A stretch of DNA of 64,000 nt from an uncultured Lachnospiraceae bacterium (lineage in GTDB: Bacteria > Bacillota > Clostridia > Lachnospirales > Lachnospiraceae), in the NCBI GenBank assembly GCA_910586125.1, contig CAJUHP010000002.1, positions 1 through 64,000 on the forward strand. The letters are read 5' to 3'. Numbering within the stretch: position 1 is the stretch's first letter; the number at the start of each line of letters is the position of its first letter. Made by a program: the position numbers and the translations under genes. The notes under the pieces were generated by a model. The model saw nothing but the letters and a program-made list of their open reading frames with translations. It ran no database searches and was not told the origin of the DNA. Below, piece after piece: positions 1 to 7,675 of the stretch.

Positions 1-1
1 T

Positions 2-82
2 TTGACCGAAGTACGTGAAGAAATAAAACGCATCAGAAAATATGAAAATGAAATTTTAAATTTGCAAGATGATGATACATAA
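2..82 (+). CDS. 3' end of an unidentified gene, cut by the window edge
   Basis: An open frame enters from the left edge and ends in TAA after 26 codons. The visible tail is highly charged (many Glu, Lys, Arg, ending in three Asp and a Thr), as in a helical C-terminus. It is too short to identify. It lies next to a truncated recombinase, so it may belong to the same mobile remnant. That it is coding at all is an inference from the open frame and codon composition only. Confidence 0.3.
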   Translation: MTEVREEIKRIRKYENEILNLQDDDT

Positions 83-142
83 ATGATATTCCAGTTTATC
101 GGTCTAAAAAAATCCAAAACAGTGTGGCGGGGCAGGTGGTGA

Positions 143-463
143 CTATCCCGCCGCCTTGTCTGTTATCGCTCCATATCCTGCGCCCTGCTGGGTTGTTCCC
201 TCTGTTCCTGCTGTAAGATACTGTAAACGCTCTTTCTGATTTTCCACGTCCTCTATCATGCAGGAGTAGGCGGAACGGTCAAAAAACCTGCCGCTTTCGT
301 CGTCGTCAATGTAGTGCCGGATATTGGTTAATTTTAACTGTCTGGCATAGCTTTCCAGAAATTTCTTCTGGTTCTGTATGGTGTTGCTCTCGCCGCCGTC
401 CCTGTCCTCGTCCCCCACGGATAGGCGGGAGTAAAGGGCTGTGATTTTGCTGTAATCATTCAT
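143..463 (-). pseudogene. Truncated large serine recombinase (TnpX/resolvase-type N-terminus)
   Basis: About 107 residues from an ATG preceded by AGGAGG. The first ~65 residues match the catalytic domain of large serine recombinases of clostridial mobilizable elements: a YSRLS segment holding the probable nucleophilic Ser, then ESNTIQNQKKFLESYA and DDDESGRFFDRSAY, which are hallmark blocks of this family. After about residue 70 the family similarity stops and the remainder reads as a Gln/Gly/Ala tail ending at a stop. Full-length members have about 500 residues, so the DNA-binding and zinc-ribbon parts are gone. It is therefore a remnant that could not catalyse excision alone. The tail is read through a conserved nucleotide segment also present at 1335-1370, so the truncation probably arose by recombination. 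Confidence 0.75.
148..183 (-). repeat. Inverted homologous segment, left copy
   Basis: Read on the minus strand, this 36-base stretch (GCGCAGGATATGG at one end, AAGGCGGCGG at the other) matches 1335-1370 on the plus strand at 32 of 36 positions. Weaker similarity continues on the AAGGCGGCGG side towards a GC-rich hairpin. The pair encloses the recombinase remnant and the acetyltransferase gene. Confidence 0.7.
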
Positions 464-689
464 GTGCATATCCTCCTGCGTCAATATAGGTGTTGCTTAC
501 AGTTAAGATCATGCACTCCAGAACCCTTTGAATGATTCAAGCTAATTCATAGAACTTTTCATGCCAAAAATGGGCACAAAGAACAAGAACCCTTTTTTGA
601 TTTCCTGTCTTTGTGTGCCGTTCTATACAGCGGCGGTTATTCAGTTTTGCTGGCTGCCATTCTCAAAATAGGAATTTAATGTTAGCTAA

Positions 690-1181
690 TTATATTTTCA
701 ATCTTGATCTTATCGCCCCATCATCCTCATCTTTTCCAACAATTTCAAATCCACTGCCCAAGAATAACCGCTCTGATGTTTTATTTTCTGGATGCCAGGA
801 CGCATATATATACTCAACTTTTCCATAGGGAAAGGTCTTTATGTATTCAATGATTCTTTTTATTGTTTCCTTTCCAATACCTTTTCCCTGATAATCCTTT
901 GCAATCATTAATCTGTAGATCTCATATCCGGGAGTATCATCAAAATCACATTCCTTTTCATATGTTATAAGAGTAAATCCTATCATTTTGTCATTATCGT
1001 ATACTGCAAATGGGATACATCTGTAATATTTTTCTGCATCCTCTTTATTTGCATCTGAATGCGCATATGCCTCTGCCAAGCTAAAAATGTTTGGATTTAC
1101 AAACTGTTTTTGCCAGTCGTGTACATCAAGTTCAATGCACTCCATCCAATTATCGTGATTTATTTTTTTCAAATTAACCAT
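690..1181 (-). CDS. GNAT family N-acetyltransferase
   Basis: A 163-residue protein of normal length for a single GNAT domain. Residues 98-104 (QGKGIGK) form the acetyl-CoA pyrophosphate-binding motif A, preceded by the EIYRLMI beta strand; PENKTSERLFLGSGF (131-145) is the typical motif B helix and turn. The overall pattern, with an acidic DDTPGYEIYRL segment, resembles spermidine/diamine acetyltransferases such as BltD, but the substrate cannot be read from sequence. The start is supported by GAAGGGA ahead of the ATG. It stands alone among mobile-element fragments, so it may have arrived with them. Possible roles are polyamine or small-amine acetylation. Confidence 0.8.
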   Translation of the reverse strand: MVNLKKINHDNWMECIELDVHDWQKQFVNPNIFSLAEAYAHSDANKEDAEKYYRCIPFAVYDNDKMIGFTLITYEKECDFDDTPGYEIYRLMIAKDYQGKGIGKETIKRIIEYIKTFPYGKVEYIYASWHPENKTSERLFLGSGFEIVGKDEDDGAIRSRLKI

Positions 1182-1334
1182 AGTAATCCCTTCACCATCC
1201 CCGATTTGCTGCTCAATACAAAAAAATTATACCATGACAAAAAGAAAAAACATAGGCGTTTTACTCCGTTTTGCCTATCCAGACCGTCAAAGAACGAGTC
1301 GAATTTTTTGCAGCGGAAACGTCAGCTCCGCAGA

Positions 1335-1370
1335 GCGCAGGATATGGAACAATAACAAGCAAGGCGGCGG
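1335..1370 (+). repeat. Inverted homologous segment, right copy
   Basis: Partner of 148-183 (32 of 36 bases identical, opposite orientation). It is followed at 1361-1412 by a GGCGG...CCGCC hairpin and a T-run, a weak terminator-like structure that also has a counterpart at the other copy. The 1182-1433 interval contains nothing else I can call a gene; short plus-strand frames here read as debris. Confidence 0.65.
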
Positions 1371-1433
1371 AATGGCCACAACGTCTATCCCACCGCCCCG
1401 TTTTTACTTTTCATCAGACCAATAAAATGTGAG

Positions 1434-1901
1434 TTAAAACACATGCAAAATTAAAACATTCTCTGTCCCTGTACTTTTGAGATTATTAAGCAGGACATTC
1501 CAAGCAATCTGTCCAGCATTTCCGGAATCAGTCTGGAAAAAATCATGGATGAACTGCAAAAGCGCATCACAATCTATCGTATTTTCCAGTTCTAAAATTC
1601 GTTCCTTTTCTTGGAATACAATGATATCAAAATCACCAGTTATATTACGCCATTTTTCACCAACGCTTTCCATGCCGCACCGAACATCCACTCCATAAGC
1701 TGTATTGAGATAATGAAATAAGGCAGAGAATATTTCACCTGAACATTTGCCATTTTCTAATTTTACTGCGGAATCTTCCACTTCACTGTAAATCTCTTTT
1801 ATCAATTTTTCTGTTTTAGCAGATTCTCCGCTTTTTATGAAGTCTGTCAATTCATTGTAATTGCTTTGCGAGCATGTGCCAAAAACACCTATTATTGACA
1901 T
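1434..1901 (-). CDS. Hypothetical protein, 155 residues
   Basis: I do not recognise this protein. The start chosen is an ATG eight bases after a GGGGGA ribosome-binding site; an upstream in-frame extension has no such site. It opens with a hydrophobic strand and turn (MSIIGVFGTCS), continues with charged amphipathic helices, has two Cys in the first half, and ends with a hydrophobic strand (ENVLILHVF). No signal peptide or membrane helix is visible, so it is probably cytoplasmic. It sits between mobile remnants and its upstream region (1902-2035) is AT-rich, consistent with acquired DNA. No function is proposed. Confidence 0.6.
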   Translation of the reverse strand: MSIIGVFGTCSQSNYNELTDFIKSGESAKTEKLIKEIYSEVEDSAVKLENGKCSGEIFSALFHYLNTAYGVDVRCGMESVGEKWRNITGDFDIIVFQEKERILELENTIDCDALLQFIHDFFQTDSGNAGQIAWNVLLNNLKSTGTENVLILHVF

Positions 1902-2035
1902 GGGTTGTTCCCCCGTTGCGATGTGAAATGTAATTGCTTTGATAATCCGAGTGTATTGTTCGTTACGGAATAAAATATAGCACATTTTCCTGCTGAAAGC
2001 AATCGGCATTTTCCGTCACGCTGAAAAGGTTTGCA

Positions 2036-2242
2036 TCAATAGCTAAAAAAACACTCGACAAAACACGGCATGACAATCCCATCGACACCGCCTGCTCCTT
2101 TGTTGGATTTTTCTTTCTTATAAGCCGCATATAAGTTGTCTGCCTGCAAAATCCTCTTCCTCTTTATACCTGCCGTTCTTACCATAAACGTTTCTATATA
2201 GTTATGGGACTTCGACTTGGAAAACAACAGCCTCCCGATCAT
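2036..2242 (-). pseudogene. Fragment of a group II intron reverse transcriptase/maturase
   Basis: The segment NLYAAYKKEKSNKGAGGVDG matches the conserved N-terminal block (domain 0/RT-1) of bacterial group II intron-encoded proteins, where a xxAYxxVKxNKGxxGxDG pattern is diagnostic. Immediately after it the reading frame diverges into unrelated sequence (MPCFVECFFSY) and stops. The catalytic YADD region, maturase and endonuclease domains are absent, and I see no intron domain V hairpin. It is a dead remnant abutting the chromosomal core gene at 2255, and marks the right edge of the mobile debris. Confidence 0.6.
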
Positions 2243-2254
2243 CCTTTAGCTTCC

Positions 2255-3058
2255 TCAACTGCTGTGCGTCTCCAAAAAATCATAGTAATCCTGCAGCGTC
2301 TTCATAAATACCCCATTGGTTAACATCGCCTGTTCTTCAAGCGGAAAATCTCCTAGAGGAATCTGTGTATACTCATAAATCTGTGTCCGATCCCCGGTAT
2401 AAGCGGTCAGCATTCCGGCTTCCGCAATTAGAAATACCGCGTATTCCGGCTCTTTTTGGGAGATCGTTTTGCGCACGGTAAAATTCCGGCTGGAGAACGA
2501 AACCAGATCGTAATGAATTTCACTTTCTATTAAATCTTTATTTTCCTGCTCGGCCAAATTTGTCAGATACTGTGACAATTCTCTCTGGTTCAGGCCATAC
2601 ATGGCATAGGGAATCGCCTCCTCCTGCTCGGTCAGAGCATCCGTCAAAGCGTCATAGATCTGCAGCGTATAGCTCATTCGCGGCGTAACATAAATATTTT
2701 GATTTTCACCCGCGGGCAAAATTTCCCCTTCCTGTGTCTCTTCCATCGCCTGAATCCCGTCAGTCTTCTCTTTGCCATCCGCTGTCTGAATTCCGTGTGT
2801 CGCCGGGATATCATCATCTCTTGTTCTGCTGCTCGCTTCAGTCTCCCCGCCGTTTGTATCGTTAGGCGTGGTCTCCTCTCTTCGGCTTCCGCTCAAAATC
2901 TCCACGCCGCTTTCCTGCGGTATCACGGGTCCTGGCTCCGGCTTGTTGCGCTGGGCGGACTGGCGGTAACTGGCAATATAAGCTGCCGTAATCAGGAAAA
3001 AAACGGCCATCGCCGGAAGGAGCAGAATAAAATTACTTTTCTTCTTTTTGCGCTTCAT
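2255..3058 (-). CDS. Membrane-anchored protein with BofC-like C-terminal domain
   Basis: 267 residues from an ATG preceded by GAGGAGAT. A Lys-rich N-terminus is followed by one hydrophobic helix (about residues 9-29), then a Pro/Thr/Glu-rich low-complexity linker to about residue 125, then a folded domain. The last ~60 residues (GMLTAYTGDRTQIYE ... DYYDFLETHSS) resemble the C-terminal domain of BofC, the forespore-secreted inhibitor of the SpoIVB signalling protease in Bacillus. BofC itself has a cleaved signal peptide and no such linker, so this would be a tethered variant. The assignment is by pattern only; the alternative is an unrelated lipoprotein-like surface protein. The neighbouring SpoVB-type flippase and the sigK gene in the window fit a sporulation role. 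Confidence 0.5.
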   Translation of the reverse strand: MKRKKKKSNFILLLPAMAVFFLITAAYIASYRQSAQRNKPEPGPVIPQESGVEILSGSRREETTPNDTNGGETEASSRTRDDDIPATHGIQTADGKEKTDGIQAMEETQEGEILPAGENQNIYVTPRMSYTLQIYDALTDALTEQEEAIPYAMYGLNQRELSQYLTNLAEQENKDLIESEIHYDLVSFSSRNFTVRKTISQKEPEYAVFLIAEAGMLTAYTGDRTQIYEYTQIPLGDFPLEEQAMLTNGVFMKTLQDYYDFLETHSS

Positions 3059-3191
3059 CTGCGGATCTCCTCGCTTTCTTTCTGACATCCCCATCCGAAG
3101 CACGGCTTTTACCCGTGTCTCTCATGAAAAAAGGAATGGGGAAATTTTCCTCATTCCTAGTATGGACAAAATATTCTGTTTTAAACCATCT

Positions 3192-4847
3192 TCACAGCAA
3201 ATGCAGCTTCTTCCCCAGAGATACCAGAGGCCGGCCAAATGGCATGGCGGCCAGTTCCACTTCATCCACACAGCGAAACACCAGCAAAAGGGCAAAATAC
3301 AGAAGGATTCCCACACCGATCGCAGTCATCAAAGCAATCAAATTGCTCTTCGTCGCCTCATACAATAAGCCGTACAGACCACGGACTGCGGCGCCCATGA
3401 CGGCTGAGGCCGCAAACGGCAGCAGAAACGTCTTCTTCATCTCCTGTTTGTACTGTAATATTTTGTGAAGAGAGGCGGCGTTGAAAAAACACATAGCAGC
3501 TCCGAATACCATGTTGGCAATCACCACGCCGTAAATACCGGCATCCGCCACCCACAAGAGAACAGCCAGCACCACCACATGCAGAATCAAAGCATAGACA
3601 CCGTTGATAATCGGGTCGCGCATATGATTGATTCCCTGCAAAATTCCGTTGGATACCGTAGACAGAGAGAAAAAGACAACCGCTCCGGATCCCCACATCA
3701 TCATGCCGCTTGCCAGCTCATTGCCGCCGTGAAACAGCAGCTTCATAATCGGCCCGGCCAGCACCCCCAGCCCCACGGCTGACGGGAGGGCAATCAGCAT
3801 GGCAAAACGGATCGTTTGATGAATGCTGTCCAAGACCTTTGCTCTCTCTTTTCGGATCATGGCCCGGCTCAGAGCCGGAATCACAGAGGAGGCCAGCGAT
3901 GTGGCAATCGCCACCGGCACGTGTACCATGACCAGATATTTGCCGGAAAACGCTCCCCAGACACTTTTGTACGATTCCAGATTGCCGGCATTTTTCATAT
4001 AAAATCCAAACAGGCTGTTATCGACCAGGGAACTGACATTGTAGACAACCGAGCTGATAATAACCGGTACGACGGTGATCACGAGCATCCGGCTGATGTC
4101 CAGATAGCTGTCTCGGCGGCCGCTCTTATCCCGGCGAAGCTGCCGCTTTATGACTCTGCTGTACATCGTATATACCACGATGCAGAAAACCAGGGCTGTC
4201 ACTGCTCCCAAAAGCGTGCCGAACGTACCGCCGGCCGCCCCGTAAGAATTGGCCCAGATATCGGTCCCGTGTACTTTATCCACCTTCAGGCCGTACGTCC
4301 ACAGATAACGAGCCGCCAGAATGCTGACGACCGCATTGATAATCTGTTCAAAAATTTGAGACAGAGCCGTGGGGATCATGGTCCCGCGCCCCTGGAAAAA
4401 ACCGCGCAGCACACCCAAAACAGCCATAAAGAAGATCGCCGGAGCCAGCACGCGGATCGCTACCGCCGCTTCGGTCATGCTCAGCACATTTTCCGCAAAA
4501 AATTCTGCACCGAAAAACGTGACTGCACAGGCCAGCGCCCCTACCGTCACAGCAAATGCCATTGCTCCGCTGAACACGCGGAAGGAATTTCTGTATTCTC
4601 TCATAGCCAGCTTGGCCGCTACCAGCTTGGATACGGCTAACGGCAGGCTGTAGGAGGAAAGCAGTAAAATAATGTTATAGATCTGGTAAGCGGCTGAGTA
4701 AACGCCGATCCCTTCCTCCCCCAATACATTGGTCATGGGAATCCGGTAGGCCAGACCAATCAGCCGGACGAGGATGCCGGCTGCTGCCAAGATTGTTCCC
4801 TGTACCAGAAAACTGGATCGCCTTTTTTTCTTTGTCCGCATAGGCAT
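3192..4847 (-). CDS. Polysaccharide/lipid II flippase, SpoVB/YtgP (MurJ-like) family
   Basis: 551 residues, nearly all in hydrophobic helices (about 14), of the MOP-superfamily flippase type that moves undecaprenyl-linked precursors across the membrane. The N-terminal signature FLVQGTILAAAGILVRLIGL and RIPMTNVLGEEG is characteristic of SpoVB and YtgP relatives in Firmicutes, needed for spore cortex (SpoVB) or vegetative peptidoglycan. Which of the two it is cannot be decided here. Two ATGs compete for the start, at 4847 and 4841; GGATGA lies closer to ideal spacing for the second, which would shorten the protein by two residues. A paralogue elsewhere in the genome is likely. Confidence 0.85.
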   Translation of the reverse strand: MPMRTKKKRRSSFLVQGTILAAAGILVRLIGLAYRIPMTNVLGEEGIGVYSAAYQIYNIILLLSSYSLPLAVSKLVAAKLAMREYRNSFRVFSGAMAFAVTVGALACAVTFFGAEFFAENVLSMTEAAVAIRVLAPAIFFMAVLGVLRGFFQGRGTMIPTALSQIFEQIINAVVSILAARYLWTYGLKVDKVHGTDIWANSYGAAGGTFGTLLGAVTALVFCIVVYTMYSRVIKRQLRRDKSGRRDSYLDISRMLVITVVPVIISSVVYNVSSLVDNSLFGFYMKNAGNLESYKSVWGAFSGKYLVMVHVPVAIATSLASSVIPALSRAMIRKERAKVLDSIHQTIRFAMLIALPSAVGLGVLAGPIMKLLFHGGNELASGMMMWGSGAVVFFSLSTVSNGILQGINHMRDPIINGVYALILHVVVLAVLLWVADAGIYGVVIANMVFGAAMCFFNAASLHKILQYKQEMKKTFLLPFAASAVMGAAVRGLYGLLYEATKSNLIALMTAIGVGILLYFALLLVFRCVDEVELAAMPFGRPLVSLGKKLHLL

Positions 4848-4936
4848 TCATCCATTTCTAAGCGCAAGGCAGAATCTGCCCTGCGCCTGTCTCCTCTGTA
4901 AGTTTACTTAATTTTTTGTCAAAATATACGTCAGAC

Positions 4937-6076
4937 TCACCGGATCTCCGTGTCTTCCTGGTTCTCCGTCACTACTGTACATACCCAGGTCTTGCCGGGA
5001 TTCAGCTCAATCTCATTGCCCTCCAAATCATAATATGTGGTGGGAGCGTATTCCACGCCGCCCTTCCAGCGGATTGGAATCGCTTTCCCCTGTGTGATAT
5101 AGTATCCGTCTCCCTCGTCCCAGATTTCAATCCAAAGATAAGCCGTATCATAATAGTGGCTGTAATCGCAGTACTGAATCACGATGTTATCCACCGCAAG
5201 CTGTTCCTTTGTCATGTCGTCAATTTGTTTTCCATCGTATTGGAAACGCAGATACTGTTTGGTATTCTCATCATATTCAAAATATGCCTTGTTGCTGCGG
5301 TAGCCCGGATACACATAGGTCGCGTCCATTCCGTCGGGAAGCGTCACATCCCCCGGCTTGTCCGCAAACTGAAACACGCCCCGGGTATAATCCTCTTCAT
5401 GGTCGGTGCGGTATTCCATCTTTGCGATTCCTTCATTCAGACCGTCCCCGCTGGCATAGGCATTGTGAGGCGCCTTGCGGTCCGTGGTGCGGTAATACAC
5501 GGTGTTGCCGATTCCCAGCACACCGTTTAAATTATCGGTCTGATCCAGATAGACATTGGCATAATTGCACTGTCCGAAATGGGCGTAGACAGCATCCCAC
5601 TGTTTGGCCCAAAATACAAAATATGTACGGGCGCTCCGGACTGAACCAATCTTTTCCAGATCGTCGTAATCCTCAAACAATCCCATCAGACGGGTGATCA
5701 TGCCTTCCACCTGCGCTTCATAAATGATGGATGCGCGGCTGATTCCGGTCTGAGGAACTGCCTGCTTGATGTTGCTGAGCATGATGGCAACCGGCCGGCG
5801 GTTCACAAGCGCCTCGTCGGTCCAAAGTCCGGTCAGATAGCTCTTTTTCTGACCGTCATGACTCTCCTCCGTCTCCGCAGGAACTGTCGTCTCCTCCGGC
5901 GTCTCGGTCGGAAGAACGGTTTCCGGTTCGGTCGCCTTCGTCGTCTCCGGCGCCGTCGTCTGTGCCGTGGACGATGTCTCAGGAGACACGCTGGCCTCGG
6001 CGCCGCAGCCAGCCAGCATGGCCGTCATGGCAAAAACAGCCAGCATCCATTTCAGCTTTTTCTGTAACGTATTCAT
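4937..6076 (-). CDS. DUF3048 lipoprotein, YerB-like
   Basis: 379 residues. An N-terminal lipoprotein signal ends at the lipobox LAGC (Cys24), followed by a Thr/Glu/Pro-rich linker to about residue 75. The rest carries the two DUF3048 regions: PVAIMLSNIKQAVPQTGI, YEAQVEGMITRLMGLFEDY and GSVRSARTYF in the N-terminal part, and a C-terminal beta-rich region including IRWKGGVEY. Bacillus YerB is the best-known member; it was found as a PcrA helicase interactor, but its role is unclear. The protein should sit on the outer face of the membrane. I prefer the second Met (6076) because AAAGGATGG has good spacing to it; an ATG at 6088 would overlap that site. Confidence 0.85.
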   Translation of the reverse strand: MNTLQKKLKWMLAVFAMTAMLAGCGAEASVSPETSSTAQTTAPETTKATEPETVLPTETPEETTVPAETEESHDGQKKSYLTGLWTDEALVNRRPVAIMLSNIKQAVPQTGISRASIIYEAQVEGMITRLMGLFEDYDDLEKIGSVRSARTYFVFWAKQWDAVYAHFGQCNYANVYLDQTDNLNGVLGIGNTVYYRTTDRKAPHNAYASGDGLNEGIAKMEYRTDHEEDYTRGVFQFADKPGDVTLPDGMDATYVYPGYRSNKAYFEYDENTKQYLRFQYDGKQIDDMTKEQLAVDNIVIQYCDYSHYYDTAYLWIEIWDEGDGYYITQGKAIPIRWKGGVEYAPTTYYDLEGNEIELNPGKTWVCTVVTENQEDTEIR

Positions 6077-6098
6077 ATTTTTATCCATCCTTTATTTT

Positions 6099-6599
6099 TT
6101 ACTGCCGGGAAATTCCCAGCTTTTCCATAATAACCCGCTGACGCGCCTCCATCTGCAGGCGATCCGCCTCTTCCACATGATCATATCCGCACAGATGCAA
6201 AAGACTGTGAACCGTCAGAAAGGCAAATTCTCTCTCCAGAGAATGACCGTAAGTCTCGGCCTGCTCCGTCACCCGCTCGGCGCTGATCATCATATCTCCC
6301 AGCATCAGTTCTCCGCTGTCGGGATCAAAGTATTCCTCCGCCTGTTCTTCCAGGCCGGAGAAATCGGAGGGACGATCATATGCAATCATCGGAAAAGAAA
6401 GCACATCCGTCGGGGCATCCACTCCCCGGTATTCACGGTTGATCTCCCGAATTGACGCGTTGTCAGTGATCACCACCTCAACCTGCGCCTCATAAGGGCA
6501 GCCCTCTTCCTCCATGACCGCACAGAGACACCGGTCAAGCAATTCCTTCCAGGGCAGAGGAAGAATCATCTCTGCTTCATACTCGGCAAAGCACGTCAT
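6099..6599 (-). CDS. ybeY: Endoribonuclease YbeY (rRNA maturation factor)
   Basis: 166 residues, the usual length. The zinc-binding signature HSLLHLCGYDH occupies residues 131-141, with the three metal-ligand His at 131, 135 and 141; DVLSFP (65-70) and GDMMIS (101-106) are further family blocks. YbeY is a metal-dependent RNase acting in 16S rRNA 3'-end maturation and ribosome quality control. The start ATG overlaps the phoH stop by four bases (ATGA), so the two are translationally coupled, the standard arrangement across bacteria. Confidence 0.95.
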   Translation of the reverse strand: MTCFAEYEAEMILPLPWKELLDRCLCAVMEEEGCPYEAQVEVVITDNASIREINREYRGVDAPTDVLSFPMIAYDRPSDFSGLEEQAEEYFDPDSGELMLGDMMISAERVTEQAETYGHSLEREFAFLTVHSLLHLCGYDHVEEADRLQMEARQRVIMEKLGISRQ

Positions 6600-7675
6600 A
6601 ACGGCCTCTCCCTTCCCTCTCGCTTCAGACGGTAACGAGCCGGGCGCGGATTTTCAGGAGATCTGCGGTTTTTCTCCGTGGGTGAACCGCCGGTTCTGTG
6701 GCCGGCCGGCTTTTTCTCCTGTCTGGCCTCGTAGGCGTCATACGCATTGACGATCTTCTGCACCAGCGGATGGCGGACGATGTCCAGGCTGCTCAGGCGA
6801 ATCATGGCAATGTCCTCCACATCCCTCAATACCTTCACGGCCACCTCCAGACCCGAAGAAACGTCTCCGGGCAGATCTCTCTGCGTCATATCGCCGGTCA
6901 CAACCACCTTTGAGCCAAAGCCAATACGGGTCAGAAACATCTTCATCTGCGCCGGCGTCGTATTCTGCGCTTCATCGAGAATAATAAAGGCGTTATCCAG
7001 AGTGCGGCCCCGCATGTACGCTAACGGCGCCACTTCGATCAGCCCCTTCTCCGCATTGTGCAGATAGGTATCCGCCCCCATTATCTGATACAGCGCATCA
7101 TAAAGCGGACGCAGATACGGATCAATCTTGCTCTGCAGATCGCCGGGCAGAAAGCCCAGCTTTTCCCCAGCTTCTATGGCAGGGCGGGTCAGTATGATCC
7201 GGTTGACTTCATTGTTTTTGAAGGCCTGGATCGCCATGGCCATGGCCAGATAAGTCTTGCCGGTTCCCGCCGGCCCCAGACCAAAAACGATCATCCTCTC
7301 CCGGATTGCGTCCACATATTCTTTCTGCCCTACGGTCTTTGGCTTCACCGGTTTGCCGTTTACTGTCCGGCAGATCACATCCTGGTCGATCTCCAGAATC
7401 TGCTCATCCCTATCCTCAAATACCAGAGAAAGGGCATAGTCCACATTTTGTTCTGTTATGATATTGCCCCGGCGGGACAGCTCGATCAAATTCTGCAGTA
7501 CGCTTTTCGCCCGCTGTACCGCCTTCTGCGGACCGATCAGTTTCCACTCACCGCCGCGGGAGACAAAAGTCACGTTCAGCGTCCGCTCCAGCTTCTTCAT
7601 ATGACTGTCAAAAGGTCCGCTTACGTTCTTCTCATGCTCCGCGGGAACGTCCAGAATCGTTTCCACGATACTCAT
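6596..7675 (-). CDS. phoH: PhoH family ATPase (YbeZ-like)
   Basis: 359 residues. An N-terminal KH-like region is followed by a P-loop NTPase with Walker A GPAGTGKT (134-141) and Walker B IILDEAQ (231-237); LTRPAIEAGEKLGFLPGDL is the PhoH family signature. The last ~45 residues form a basic, Pro-rich tail (RTGGSP...RPARYRLKREGR) not needed for the ATPase fold and possibly RNA-binding. PhoH/YbeZ partners YbeY in ribosome maturation, which fits the overlapping gene downstream. Its ATG follows the yqfD stop codon directly, with AGGAGG 12 bases upstream inside yqfD, so yqfC-yqfD-phoH-ybeY appear cotranscribed. Confidence 0.93.
   Translation of the reverse strand: MSIVETILDVPAEHEKNVSGPFDSHMKKLERTLNVTFVSRGGEWKLIGPQKAVQRAKSVLQNLIELSRRGNIITEQNVDYALSLVFEDRDEQILEIDQDVICRTVNGKPVKPKTVGQKEYVDAIRERMIVFGLGPAGTGKTYLAMAMAIQAFKNNEVNRIILTRPAIEAGEKLGFLPGDLQSKIDPYLRPLYDALYQIMGADTYLHNAEKGLIEVAPLAYMRGRTLDNAFIILDEAQNTTPAQMKMFLTRIGFGSKVVVTGDMTQRDLPGDVSSGLEVAVKVLRDVEDIAMIRLSSLDIVRHPLVQKIVNAYDAYEARQEKKPAGHRTGGSPTEKNRRSPENPRPARYRLKREGRERPL

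Noticed and set aside
3816..4640. A long open frame of about 270 codons on the plus strand
   Set aside because: It lies antisense to the flippase gene, has no ribosome-binding site, and its His/Arg/Gln-rich composition is typical of reverse-frame reading of GC-rich genes.
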